62,523 nucleotides of DNA from an uncultured Sphingobacteriales bacterium (GTDB lineage: Bacteria; Bacteroidota; Bacteroidia; Chitinophagales; Chitinophagaceae), in assembly GCA_946479435.1 (NCBI GenBank), contig CAMLFX010000003.1, positions 1-62,523 of the forward strand, in the 5' to 3' direction. Shown piece by piece: positions 8,093 through 16,804 of the stretch; position 1 is the stretch's first letter; each line of letters opens with the position of its first letter. A model generated the notes under the pieces. The model did not search any database. It was given only the letters and a program-made list of their open reading frames with translations, and was not told where the DNA came from. Both the position numbers and the translations under genes were made by a program.

Positions 8093-10399
8093 ATGAACAA
8101 CGATTTTAATATCGCTATTAAAAAGACTAACGAGCTAAAAAACATTCACACCCCTGAAATCCTTGATCTTAAATCAACAAACGACAAACAACGATTTGAT
8201 GAATTAATTGCTTTAAATGGCCCGTATATACATGATGAAATAGAAGGCCAACTAAAAGAACTGATGAAGATCAGGAATCCCAAAATTAGAATAAAACCTG
8301 ATGAATACCCCGCTTTTATAAAAGAGCATCTTAAGGGGAATGACGTATTCAGTTATGGGTTGTGGGTATATTATCCCTGGTTGAATAAAATAGTACATAT
8401 TCTGCCCAAAGAGGAATTTATAGACTTAAGAACAGCGGCTAATCGCAATAAAATAACTACTGCGGAGCGTAATGTGCTGGCGAATAAAAAAGTGGGGGTT
8501 ATAGGGCTTTCCGTGGGCCAGTCGGTGGCGCTAACCATTGCTATGGAACGGAGCTGTGGTGAAATAAGGCTGGCTGATTTTGATACCCTGGAGCTTAATA
8601 ATCTTAACCGGATACGTACCGGTTTGCATAACCTTGGCATACGTAAAGTATATGCAGTAGCGCGCGAAATTGCAGAAATTGATCCCTTTATTAAAACTGT
8701 TTGCTATACTGAAGGTGTAACGGAAGAGAATATAAGCGACTTCTTTACAAAGGGTGGCAAACTGGATGCAGTAATAGACGAATGTGATGGTGTAGATGTA
8801 AAAATACTTTGCCGTATAAAAGCAAAAGAACTACATGTGCCCGTAATAATGGAGGCCAGCGACAGAGGAACATTAGATGTTGAACGCTTTGACCTGCATC
8901 CTGAAATGCCTATCATGCATGGTTGGCTGCAGCACCTGGAAATAGATTTTAATGTTTTAAAAAAACTGAAAACCAGCGAAGAAAAGCTGCCCTATATATT
9001 ACCTATTTCAGGCCTTGAAACGCTTTCGCCACGCATGAAGGCTTCTATGATGGAAATAGAGGAAACCATAACTACATGGCCTCAGCTTGCATCGGCCGTG
9101 GCCCTTGGGGGGGCCGTGACAGCAGATACCTGCAGACGCATCTTCCTGAACTATTTCACAGATTCAGGCCGGTATTTCATAGATCTTGAAAAACTGATAG
9201 AAGAAAAGCGGGAACCTGTAAAGCATGATATAGAATTGGAGCCAGCTATTAGCGAAAAAGAAATGGAGGAGGCCATCAGTAAGTTGTCGGTTACCAGTTC
9301 AGATGGATGTATCACTCTAAGTGAAGAAGAAATTAAGGAAATTGTAGCAGCTGCTATTACTGCCCCAACAGGTGGAAATTCACAGCCTTGGAAATGGAAA
9401 TACAGAGATAGTGTGCTTTATCTGTTTGCTAACCACGAATATGAAACGAAGCTGGTTGACTTCAACCATTCGGCCTCATACATTGGTTACGGCGCAGCAA
9501 CAGAAAATCTGATACTTAAAGCACATGAACTGGGATATGAAGTTGTATTGCAAAAACAGGAGGAGAATAATAAGCTAATAGCAGTTTACCAGTTTTACAA
9601 TCGCAATACAAGTGTAAATAATATTCAGCCACATATTGTTGATGATTTAAGCAGTGTAATATTCGACCGGGTTGCCAACCGTGCGCTGACACCAAGGAAA
9701 GTGATAGAAGGCACGCGCCTTGACGAGTTGGTAAAAGCAGCCCAAAGCATACCAGGCGCCAAACTAAACTTTGTTGATGATGAACAAGGGCTAAGGCAGA
9801 TAAGTGATATTATTGCTAAGGCTGACAGATTACGCATTATGCACGAAGGGGGCCACCTTGATTTTCTGGCTGAAATGGTATGGACAGAAGAAGAGGCAAA
9901 GAAAACCAGGAGAGGCATTGATATAAATACCCTTGATCTTACAGCCTCTGAAAAAATTGGTTTCAGGATGGTGAAAGACTTTGATGTAATAAAGCAGCTT
10001 AATAAATGGCAAGGCGGCAGAGGTTTAGAAAAAGTATCATACAAATCGGCTATAGCAGCATCGGCCATTGGGCTGATTACCATGCCTGAATTTAAACTGA
10101 ATACTTTTTTTGATGGTGGCCGTGCATTGGAGCGGGTATGGCTTACAGCTACCGCCAATAATATTGCTTTCCAGCCATTAAGTATATCTACGTTCTTATT
10201 CAACAGGTTGCGTTTTGAAGGCGATAAAGCCTTTCCACCGGAGATGGCGGAAGAACTGAAGCAAATGCGTACCGAATTTGAAAATGTTTTTACAATTAGT
10301 AAAAACCGGGTGGATATATTACTTTTCAGAGTTTTCCTAACAGATATAAAAGCAAAGCGGTCGGAGAAAATGCTGGTAGATGAAGTTTTATCTTTATAA
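8093..10399 (+). CDS. ThiF/E1-like adenylyltransferase fused to nitroreductase (Rv1355c family)
   Basis: A 768-residue cytoplasmic fusion. Residues 125-370 form an E1/ThiF Rossmann domain with the nucleotide loop GLSVGQS (138-144) and the DFDTLELNNLNR motif (162-173) that binds ATP in ThiF, MoeB and E1 enzymes. No CxxC zinc pair is seen. Residues 410-765 are a nitroreductase-type flavin domain with APTGGNSQPWKW (424-435), the usual FMN-contacting segment. The architecture matches the family named after M. tuberculosis Rv1355c, whose reaction is not established. An open TTG lies 13 codons upstream; the ATG is preferred. The GNAT gene follows 12 bases later, so the two are probably one operon. 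Adenylation of a carboxylate followed by flavin redox chemistry is inference. Confidence 0.85.
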   Translation: MNNDFNIAIKKTNELKNIHTPEILDLKSTNDKQRFDELIALNGPYIHDEIEGQLKELMKIRNPKIRIKPDEYPAFIKEHLKGNDVFSYGLWVYYPWLNKIVHILPKEEFIDLRTAANRNKITTAERNVLANKKVGVIGLSVGQSVALTIAMERSCGEIRLADFDTLELNNLNRIRTGLHNLGIRKVYAVAREIAEIDPFIKTVCYTEGVTEENISDFFTKGGKLDAVIDECDGVDVKILCRIKAKELHVPVIMEASDRGTLDVERFDLHPEMPIMHGWLQHLEIDFNVLKKLKTSEEKLPYILPISGLETLSPRMKASMMEIEETITTWPQLASAVALGGAVTADTCRRIFLNYFTDSGRYFIDLEKLIEEKREPVKHDIELEPAISEKEMEEAISKLSVTSSDGCITLSEEEIKEIVAAAITAPTGGNSQPWKWKYRDSVLYLFANHEYETKLVDFNHSASYIGYGAATENLILKAHELGYEVVLQKQEENNKLIAVYQFYNRNTSVNNIQPHIVDDLSSVIFDRVANRALTPRKVIEGTRLDELVKAAQSIPGAKLNFVDDEQGLRQISDIIAKADRLRIMHEGGHLDFLAEMVWTEEEAKKTRRGIDINTLDLTASEKIGFRMVKDFDVIKQLNKWQGGRGLEKVSYKSAIAASAIGLITMPEFKLNTFFDGGRALERVWLTATANNIAFQPLSISTFLFNRLRFEGDKAFPPEMAEELKQMRTEFENVFTISKNRVDILLFRVFLTDIKAKRSEKMLVDEVLSL

Positions 10400-10411
10400 G
10401 CGCTATTAGTA

Positions 10412-11104
10412 ATGATTAAGATCCGGGCATTTAGGGCTGTTGATGATAACGAGTCTTGCCAGAAATTTGTGGAGGGGCATATGAGGGTATTGAAGAATTT
10501 TGGCATTACAATGATCACTTCAGCCAATGTTGAATGGTTTACTGATCCTGATACTTATGTTATAGTAGCAGAATCAATGGACGATGGAAGGGTATTGGGT
10601 GGAGCCAGGGTTCAGGTTGCAAAAGGGAAAATTCCGCTACCAATAGAAAAAGCCGTAACAGAACTGGATGATAGTATACATGATGTGGTAAAAGATTACA
10701 TACCACAAGGTGTAGCAGAGCTTTGTGGCCTTTGGAATTCGAGGGAAATTGCAGGTATGGGTATAGGTAGCGTTTTTCTTACCCGCACTGCCGTAAGTCT
10801 TGCCCCCCAAATCGGTATCAAGTCGATGTTTGCGCTTTGTGCGGCATACACAGTGCAAATGGCACAAAATGCCGGTTTTCAAATAGCTACTTTTCTTGGT
10901 AACAATGGTACGTTTTATTATCCTAAAGATGACCTTATAGCATCGGCTATGTTGTTGCATGATATCAACGACCTGAGTTATGCAAGCGAGGCAGAGAGAA
11001 ATGAAATAAATTCGCTGAGAGAAAACCCTGTGCAAATTAAAACAGAAGAGGGAAGGAGAGGTGCATTTGATATTTTTTATGAATTGCAGCTTCCAATTTT
11101 GTAG
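10412..11104 (+). CDS. GNAT-fold acyltransferase, FeeM/LuxI-like
   Basis: A 230-residue protein with a GNAT-like layout: an N-terminal IRAFRAVDD strand and helix, a central strand pair (TYVIVAESMDDGRVLGGARVQ written in parts here: TYVIVAES, then VLGGARVQ), and the segment ELCGLWNSREIAGMGIGSVFL, where R/Q-x-x-G-x-G/A would bind the acyl-CoA pantetheine. The order and spacing resemble N-acyl amino acid synthases (FeeM) and LuxI-related exosortase-associated acyltransferases more than short ribosomal acetyltransferases, but this is a visual judgement. It lies between the ThiF-nitroreductase gene and the sensor kinase (8-base gap), suggesting it helps make the molecule the kinase senses. Substrates are unknown. 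Confidence 0.6.
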   Translation: MIKIRAFRAVDDNESCQKFVEGHMRVLKNFGITMITSANVEWFTDPDTYVIVAESMDDGRVLGGARVQVAKGKIPLPIEKAVTELDDSIHDVVKDYIPQGVAELCGLWNSREIAGMGIGSVFLTRTAVSLAPQIGIKSMFALCAAYTVQMAQNAGFQIATFLGNNGTFYYPKDDLIASAMLLHDINDLSYASEAERNEINSLRENPVQIKTEEGRRGAFDIFYELQLPIL

Positions 11105-11111
11105 TAAACTA

Positions 11112-13262
11112 ATGAGACATATAAAACTTATTGTTCTGGTTTTTATATGCATTTTATTTCAAAAAAATGCATTTGCCCAAAACCCTGTAGTGTACCGGAA
11201 TGCCGGTACTAATATGCCGTTTGGGAATACGGTATTGATACTTGAGGATAAACACAGCACACTTTCAGCACAGGAAGCAGTTAACGCAAACGGTTATATA
11301 CAAACAGCTCAACAGGTACCCAACCTGGAGATGAGCTCATCGGCATTTTGGGTGAAATTCGCTATTACTAATTTAAGTAATGAACCGGACCTGGCAATAG
11401 AATATCCGTACCCGACAATTGATAGTGTTTTGTTTGTAGAGGTACTCAATGCGGGCAGCATTAAAAGTATTGCAACGGGTGAATACCAGCCATACAACCA
11501 AAGGTTGGTAAAGCACCAGAATTATATATTCAACATACATATACCACAGGGTACTACAAAAACATTTCTGCTGCGGGTTAAATCGTCGGAGCAAATACAG
11601 TTGCCGTTGACTGTTGGTACACCGCAATCAATCTTAGAGTCCCTGACAGAAAAAGACCTGATATTCGGGTTATATGCAGGTATCATACTGGTTATGTTGT
11701 TCTATAACCTGTTTGTATATTTTACTGTACGCGATAATATTTATCTTAATTATGTATTGTATATACTTTTTGTGGGCCTAACGCAGGCATGTGTACAGGG
11801 TTATGCCCCAAGATTTTTGTATCCTAACTCACCTTATCTTGCCAACCTGATGATGGTAGTTGCCCCTGTATTTGTCGGGGTGACGGCTATAGCTTTCCTG
11901 AAGCGTTTTATGGCGGTAAAAGATTACACGCCGGTACTGAATAAAGTATTAAATATCTTTCTTGGTATATATGCAGTTATACTTGGGTTAGGTTTCCTGG
12001 GGTATTACCAGGTTTCGGCACAAATAGTGCAGATCAATGCCGGTGTCGCATCAATATTCGTGTTTAGCGTCAGTGTGATTATTGCAAGGAAAGGATATAA
12101 GCCTGCAAAATTTTTCCTGATAGCTTGGACTATTTTCCTTGCCAGTGTTATAGTGTTTGTGTTGCGCAATTTTAATGTATTGCCGTATAATAATTTCACA
12201 TACTACGCTTTGCAAATAGGTTCGGCACTGGAAGTAATACTACTATCATTCGCGCTTGCGGATAAGATAAACACCTTCAGGAAAGAGAAAGAAGAATCGC
12301 AGGCACAGGCTTTTTTAGCCCTGCAAGAAAATGCACGTATTGTTAGCGAACAGAACGTGATGCTGGAAACGAAAGTTAATGAACGTACCATCGAGTTAAG
12401 AGCATCGAACGACGAGCTGAATAAAACACTCAAAGACCTGAAAGAAGCGGAAATGCAACTGGTGGAATCGGAAAAAATGGCCTCGCTGGGTCAGCTAACC
12501 GCAGGTATCGCGCACGAGATCAATAACCCCATCAACTTTGTTACGTCGAACGTAAAACCTTTGCAAAGGGATATAGACATGATACTGGATGTTTTAGCCA
12601 AAGTAGAGGAACTTACATATTCGGATATAGGACAAGAGGAAAAAAGGGGGAAAATAGATGCGTTAAAGCAAGAATATGATTTCGACTACCTGAAAACAGA
12701 AATAGGCTATTTGCTGAAAGGTATCAGTGAAGGATCGAGCCGGACTGCGGAAATAGTAAAGGGGCTGAGAATATTTTCCCGCTTGGATGAAGATGACCTT
12801 AAAAAAGCAGATATTAATGAAGGGCTGGATTCTACCACCATTATTGTTAATAATTTATTAGATAATAAAATAGAGATCATAAAGGATTATGATAGTCTAC
12901 CTTTGGTGGATTGCTATCCCGGTAAACTGAATCAGGTATTTCTTAACATTATAACAAACGGTATCCATGCGCTTAAGTCGAAATTTCATGACCAAAAGGG
13001 TGGCGTAGTAACCATACAGACAAGAAGGGCAGATAATGACAAGGTACTTATCAGTATAAAGGACAATGGTACAGGGATGACCGAACAAACAAAAAAGAAG
13101 CTTTTTGAACCCTTTTTCACAACAAAAGATGTGGGGGAAGGCACCGGGCTTGGTCTGTCTATTGCCTATAATACAATCAAAAAACACAATGGTACAATCA
13201 GCGTAGAATCCGAGATTGGTAAAGGGACTGAGTTTGTAATAGAAATTCCTATAGCACAATAA
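11112..13262 (+). CDS. 7TMR-DISM sensor histidine kinase
   Basis: A 716-residue membrane kinase. A signal peptide (residues 1-23, ending AFAQ) is followed by a periplasmic 7TMR-DISM extracellular domain type 2 (about 30-170, with FWVKFAITN at 79-87), a seven-helix membrane module (about 182-385), a coiled coil (390-455), a HisKA-type dimerisation domain with phospho-acceptor His468 (TAGIAHEINNPINF), and a HATPase domain with DNGTGM and GEGTGLGLSI. The start at 11112 is chosen because it gives the signal peptide; the frame is open 17 codons further. DISMED2 domains have a jelly-roll fold and are thought to bind small ligands such as carbohydrates. It sits 8 bases after the acyltransferase and 22 bases before the hybrid kinase, so all are likely one transcript. 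Confidence 0.88.
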   Translation: MRHIKLIVLVFICILFQKNAFAQNPVVYRNAGTNMPFGNTVLILEDKHSTLSAQEAVNANGYIQTAQQVPNLEMSSSAFWVKFAITNLSNEPDLAIEYPYPTIDSVLFVEVLNAGSIKSIATGEYQPYNQRLVKHQNYIFNIHIPQGTTKTFLLRVKSSEQIQLPLTVGTPQSILESLTEKDLIFGLYAGIILVMLFYNLFVYFTVRDNIYLNYVLYILFVGLTQACVQGYAPRFLYPNSPYLANLMMVVAPVFVGVTAIAFLKRFMAVKDYTPVLNKVLNIFLGIYAVILGLGFLGYYQVSAQIVQINAGVASIFVFSVSVIIARKGYKPAKFFLIAWTIFLASVIVFVLRNFNVLPYNNFTYYALQIGSALEVILLSFALADKINTFRKEKEESQAQAFLALQENARIVSEQNVMLETKVNERTIELRASNDELNKTLKDLKEAEMQLVESEKMASLGQLTAGIAHEINNPINFVTSNVKPLQRDIDMILDVLAKVEELTYSDIGQEEKRGKIDALKQEYDFDYLKTEIGYLLKGISEGSSRTAEIVKGLRIFSRLDEDDLKKADINEGLDSTTIIVNNLLDNKIEIIKDYDSLPLVDCYPGKLNQVFLNIITNGIHALKSKFHDQKGGVVTIQTRRADNDKVLISIKDNGTGMTEQTKKKLFEPFFTTKDVGEGTGLGLSIAYNTIKKHNGTISVESEIGKGTEFVIEIPIAQ

Positions 13263-13284
13263 TTTTTTTGTATTTTAGTTACCA

Positions 13285-14379
13285 TTGAGCGACGTTAAAA
13301 AAATAAAACTACTATACGTAGATGATGAAGCTAATAACCTCATTAGCTTTAGGGCTTCTTTTAGGTTTGATTACAACATACAGATTGCCAATAGCACAGA
13401 TGAAGCGCTCAATATTTTAGAGCAACATAAAGATATCAGTGTAGTTTTATCGGATCAGCGTATGCCCGATAAAACAGGCGTTGAATTCTTTGAAGAAATA
13501 AGAAAAAAATATCCCAATCCTGTACGGATACTAATTACCGGTTACGCCGATATAGAATCAGTCATTGGAGCTATTAACAGGGGTAATATTTTCAGGTATA
13601 TTAAAAAGCCGTGGACTGATGTAGATATAAGATCGGCCGTTGATGAGGCCCAGAAATACTACATGGCCACTACCATGCTCACACAAAAAAATGAAGAACT
13701 ACAGAAAGCATACGCAGAGCTGGATAAATTTGCCTATAGCGCTACACACGATATCAGGGGGCCTATTTTGAGTATGTTAGGTATCATCAGTTTAGCAAAA
13801 GATACAGATGACAAAGATGATATAAAGGGAATGTTGGTAATGGTGGAAGATGCCATTACAAAACTTGATAATTATATTATCAGCCTGCACGATCACTATA
13901 ATGTGCGGCGTGGTGAACTGGAAATTTCAAATATTGATTTTGATGAGATAGTAAAAGATATGAATGCCATGTTTGAGGTGACGAGTAAAGTAGAAAATAT
14001 AAACTTTACAGTCACCCTATCACAGAATGAGCCTTTCAGATCTGACGCCACATCTATAAAAATAGTGCTTACCAATCTTTTATCTAATGCGTTCAAGTAT
14101 CAGAAAAAGGACGGTAGCCAGCACAAATTAGTACATCTTAATATTAAAATTAACAATAATGTACTTGAAGTTACTGTTGAAGATAATGGCATTGGTATAC
14201 CAACTGAAAGTATAAATCATATCTTTAGCATGTTTTATAGGGGAGCACACCAGGAGTTTGGTTCGGGTTTTGGCTTGTATAATGTAAAGGATGCATTGGC
14301 AAAGATCAACGGCACTATACAGGTTGAATCGGAAGAAGGTAAAGGCACTAATTTTAAAGTAATCATTCCGGGAAAATAA
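13285..14379 (+). CDS. Receiver-histidine kinase hybrid
   Basis: A 364-residue soluble protein: an N-terminal receiver (residues 6-125) with Asp57 (LSDQRMP), TGYAD and the Lys in IKKPW; a coiled coil (130-150); a HisKA domain with His155 (YSATHDIRGP); and a HATPase domain with DNGIGIP and GSGFGLYN. The start must be the TTG at 13285, because the next in-frame ATG falls inside the receiver. It likely takes phosphate from the upstream sensor kinase or is gated by it, then phosphorylates another receiver. It is followed directly, without a gap, by a stand-alone receiver, the most obvious target. Confidence 0.85.
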   Translation: MSDVKKIKLLYVDDEANNLISFRASFRFDYNIQIANSTDEALNILEQHKDISVVLSDQRMPDKTGVEFFEEIRKKYPNPVRILITGYADIESVIGAINRGNIFRYIKKPWTDVDIRSAVDEAQKYYMATTMLTQKNEELQKAYAELDKFAYSATHDIRGPILSMLGIISLAKDTDDKDDIKGMLVMVEDAITKLDNYIISLHDHYNVRRGELEISNIDFDEIVKDMNAMFEVTSKVENINFTVTLSQNEPFRSDATSIKIVLTNLLSNAFKYQKKDGSQHKLVHLNIKINNNVLEVTVEDNGIGIPTESINHIFSMFYRGAHQEFGSGFGLYNVKDALAKINGTIQVESEEGKGTNFKVIIPGK

Positions 14380-14778
14380 ATGAGCGACGAAAAACTACAC
14401 TTTATAGTAATTGACGATAGTAAACTTGACTGTTTTATAGCCGATAAAATAATTCAAAATACCGGCAGAAGTGCTAGTATATATACGTTTCAGCAACCTG
14501 CAGAGGCGCTAGAGCATATTATGAAGATCGACACAGCTAGTACAGGTAAAACCATTGTATTTGTAGATATACAAATGCCGGTAATGAATGGATTTGAGTT
14601 TGTGGAGGCTTTTGAGGCGTTAGATGAAGAGTTCAAAAAACCTTTTATTATATACATGCTTTCATCTTCCATAAATGAGAATGATATAACACGCGTGCGC
14701 AGGTACCCTTCAGTAAAGCAATTTTTAAATAAACCATTGAGCGCAAAAACAATGGCTACCGTATTGGAAGAATACTAG
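14380..14778 (+). CDS. Stand-alone response regulator receiver
   Basis: A 132-residue single receiver domain: acidic residues in VIDDSKLD, phospho-acceptor Asp63 (FVDIQMPVMNG), a Ser-rich switch in MLSSSIN and the conserved Lys in LNKPL. No output domain is attached. Its sequence is of the CheY/Rcp1 type and not a close paralogue of the receivers at 7490 and 13285. The ATG follows the TAA of the hybrid kinase with no spacer, so translation is probably coupled. A strong terminator follows, closing the operon that begins with the ThiF-nitroreductase gene. Confidence 0.85.
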   Translation: MSDEKLHFIVIDDSKLDCFIADKIIQNTGRSASIYTFQQPAEALEHIMKIDTASTGKTIVFVDIQMPVMNGFEFVEAFEALDEEFKKPFIIYMLSSSINENDITRVRRYPSVKQFLNKPLSAKTMATVLEEY

Positions 14779-14802
14779 ATACTTCAAAGGAACTTAAAAG
14801 AA

Positions 14803-14831
14803 AAGCCGGTTAATAAACCGGCTTCCTTTTT
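14803..14831. terminator. Hairpin terminator closing the signalling operon
   Basis: A perfect 9-bp stem (AAGCCGGTT with AACCGGCTT) around a 4-base loop, followed by a T-rich run. It lies between convergent genes and can serve both. Confidence 0.9.
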
Positions 14832-14836
14832 ATAAT

Positions 14837-16165
14837 TTATTCAACAGTTTCCTTGAAGTTGATGCCATGATGTGATAATTCTGTGAGTATAGGCCTGTAA
14901 ACAAGTGGCATATTGGGTATTAATACACCAGTAGGTGGCGTTAGTTTCTTGTTCAATACCAGCTTGGCCAGTATGCCCATTGGCAAACCAACTGTTTTTG
15001 CCATAGCCGAATACTCCCTGTTTTCACCTTTTATTACCATAGAACTGGTAAGGTTTATTTTACGGCCACGATGTATATATTCTACTTCATGTTGCATTAC
15101 CACCATGTCTTTTTCAACCGGGGCCATTTCCCATTTTTTCAGCAAAATCTGCAGTAAAAGTTCTGATGATGACAAGTTTCCTTGTTCCAATACATTATCA
15201 TTAAACAAACCTAGCCATTCCAGCATTGAAATTACTTTGTCATCAGCATTTACCTGTAGTTTGCGTGCAACGTGCTCTGCAAGTGTAACTCCATTGTTAT
15301 AGCCGGTTTTATTCTTCAGCCATGAAGAATAAGTATAACCAGTAGTGTCAAATTTATCAGTATCGCTGGTGAGACCCAGGTTTATTATGGCTTGCCAGCC
15401 TTTGCAAAAGTTAGGGTACCGCAATGTAGCACGTATAAATGTTTTTATATCCGGTACATCGTACAGGTCAAGATATCTTAGTGAATCGCGATTGGGATAA
15501 TATGCTAACGAACCAAGGGTATCAACCTTTATCTTTTTGTTGTTATCAAATATTTTTTCGTAGGGAACATCGATATGCTTGCCGTTTTGCAGGTATTTAG
15601 CACCACCAAGGCCGGCAGTAATAATATTTTTAGGATTCCAGCTAAATTTATAGTGCCAAGGGTTATCGTCAGATTCTGGTGCAACCAGCCCTCCACAATA
15701 GGATTTGAAAGATGTAAGGCTAGCGGCTACTCTTTGAATGCTGTGGATTATTTGGTTCGCGGTCATGTGGTCGATACCAGGGTCAAGGCCCATCTCGCAC
15801 ATGAACATCAAACCAGCAGCTTTTACAGCGGCATCCATTTCTTTCATCTCTGGCGAGATATAAGAAGAGGTGATCAGGTTTTTCTTATACTGCAAACAAT
15901 CTTTTGCCAGGTGAATATGCAAATGCGGTGGCATAAGGGACACAACAATGTCTGCCCTTTGTACTAACGGTTTGCGTTCTGCTTCATTAGTAATATCGAT
16001 AGTAGCCATTTCAGCGAAAGAATGGCCGTTTATCTTTTCCGCAATTGAATTGGCGTCACCGTCAGCCACTATAACTTTCCATTTATGCCTCGGGGCATGA
16101 GATAATAAGTAATGGATAAGATATATGGAAGATTTACCGGCACCCGCAACCAGTATCGTGTACAT
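14837..16165 (-). CDS. Saccharopine dehydrogenase-like oxidoreductase
   Basis: A 442-residue protein with an N-terminal NAD(P) Rossmann fold (ILVAGAGKSS at residues 4-13), the next strand ending in VADGD, and a conserved segment around GLDPGIDHMTANQII that is typical of saccharopine dehydrogenase/LYS9-like proteins (here near residue 145). In fungi these enzymes act in lysine metabolism; in Bacteroidota the family is widespread and the substrate is often not known. The gene stands alone with its own promoter upstream and a shared terminator downstream. Confidence 0.85.
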   Translation of the reverse strand: MYTILVAGAGKSSIYLIHYLLSHAPRHKWKVIVADGDANSIAEKINGHSFAEMATIDITNEAERKPLVQRADIVVSLMPPHLHIHLAKDCLQYKKNLITSSYISPEMKEMDAAVKAAGLMFMCEMGLDPGIDHMTANQIIHSIQRVAASLTSFKSYCGGLVAPESDDNPWHYKFSWNPKNIITAGLGGAKYLQNGKHIDVPYEKIFDNNKKIKVDTLGSLAYYPNRDSLRYLDLYDVPDIKTFIRATLRYPNFCKGWQAIINLGLTSDTDKFDTTGYTYSSWLKNKTGYNNGVTLAEHVARKLQVNADDKVISMLEWLGLFNDNVLEQGNLSSSELLLQILLKKWEMAPVEKDMVVMQHEVEYIHRGRKINLTSSMVIKGENREYSAMAKTVGLPMGILAKLVLNKKLTPPTGVLIPNMPLVYRPILTELSHHGINFKETVE

Positions 16166-16197
16166 TTTTCTTCTTACAAATGCTATCTAATCTTCAT

Positions 16198-16228
16198 CAA
16201 AAGTAATAGTATTGTTGATTTATTACAA
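16198..16228 (-). promoter_or_regulatory. Complete Bacteroidota-type promoter
   Basis: On the minus strand a TTG (16226-16228) is followed by 20 bases and then TACTTTTG (16198-16205). This is a near-ideal -33/-7 pair for the primary sigma factor and lies 33 bases before the saccharopine-dehydrogenase-like start at 16165. Confidence 0.7.
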
Positions 16229-16278
16229 AAATTCAATTATTTATCTTATTTACATATCTGCAAAATTATATACAAAAT

Positions 16279-16725
16279 ATGAGTATGATTTGGAACAATA
16301 GCTCAATAACAGTTAACGATCTTAATTTATTAAGTAAGAATACCATGAGTGAATTACTTAATATTAAGTTCATAGAAATTGGTGATGACTATCTGAAAGC
16401 TACTATGCCGGTTGATAAACACACACATCAGCCATATGGCCTTTTGCATGGCGGAGCTTCAGCTGCATTGGCCGAGACCCTTGGCAGCGTAGCCTCTATG
16501 CTTTGCATTAATACTGAAAAGCAAATTTGCGTAGGTATCGAGATCAATTGCAACCATATAAAAGGTAAAAAAGATGGTTTGGATACAGCAACCGCTAAGC
16601 CATTGCATACGGGTGCCAGCACGCATGTTTGGGATATACGCATTTGCGATGAGCAAAGTAAATTGATATGCATAAGCAGACTTACTGTTGCAGTATTGAA
16701 AAAGCCCGTCAATAAAGCAGTTTAA
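16279..16725 (+). CDS. PaaI-family hotdog thioesterase
   Basis: A 148-residue hotdog-fold protein with the hallmark loop and helix HQPYGLLHGGASAALAET (residues 50-67), in which HGG and the following Glu64/66 region form the active site of PaaI/MenI/YbgC-like acyl-CoA thioesterases. Members hydrolyse acyl-CoAs such as 1,4-dihydroxy-2-naphthoyl-CoA in menaquinone synthesis or phenylacetyl-CoA intermediates; which one applies here cannot be told. It lies just upstream of gyrA but has no obvious connection to it. Confidence 0.8.
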   Translation: MSMIWNNSSITVNDLNLLSKNTMSELLNIKFIEIGDDYLKATMPVDKHTHQPYGLLHGGASAALAETLGSVASMLCINTEKQICVGIEINCNHIKGKKDGLDTATAKPLHTGASTHVWDIRICDEQSKLICISRLTVAVLKKPVNKAV

Positions 16726-16773
16726 TACACATTTTGTGAATTACTTTTAAGTGGTATAACGACCTTATTTCGT

Positions 16774-16781
16774 TATATTTG
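16774..16781 (+). promoter_or_regulatory. -7 box upstream of gyrA
   Basis: TATATTTG matches TAnnTTTG and is placed 24 bases before the gyrA ATG. No TTG at the correct -33 distance is obvious, so this is a moderate call. Confidence 0.45.
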
Positions 16782-16804
16782 CGTGTATTTTTTTTACACC
16801 ATTT

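Noticed and set aside
9625..10527. Long open frame of 300 codons on the minus strand across the ThiF-nitroreductase gene
   Set aside because: It lies fully antisense to a gene with clear domains, and its translation is low-complexity Ser/Ile-rich, as expected from an antisense frame.
10412..11104. True LuxI homoserine lactone synthase
   Set aside because: The general GNAT layout is similar, but I cannot see the full set of LuxI-specific residues, so only the wider FeeM/LuxI-like group is stated.
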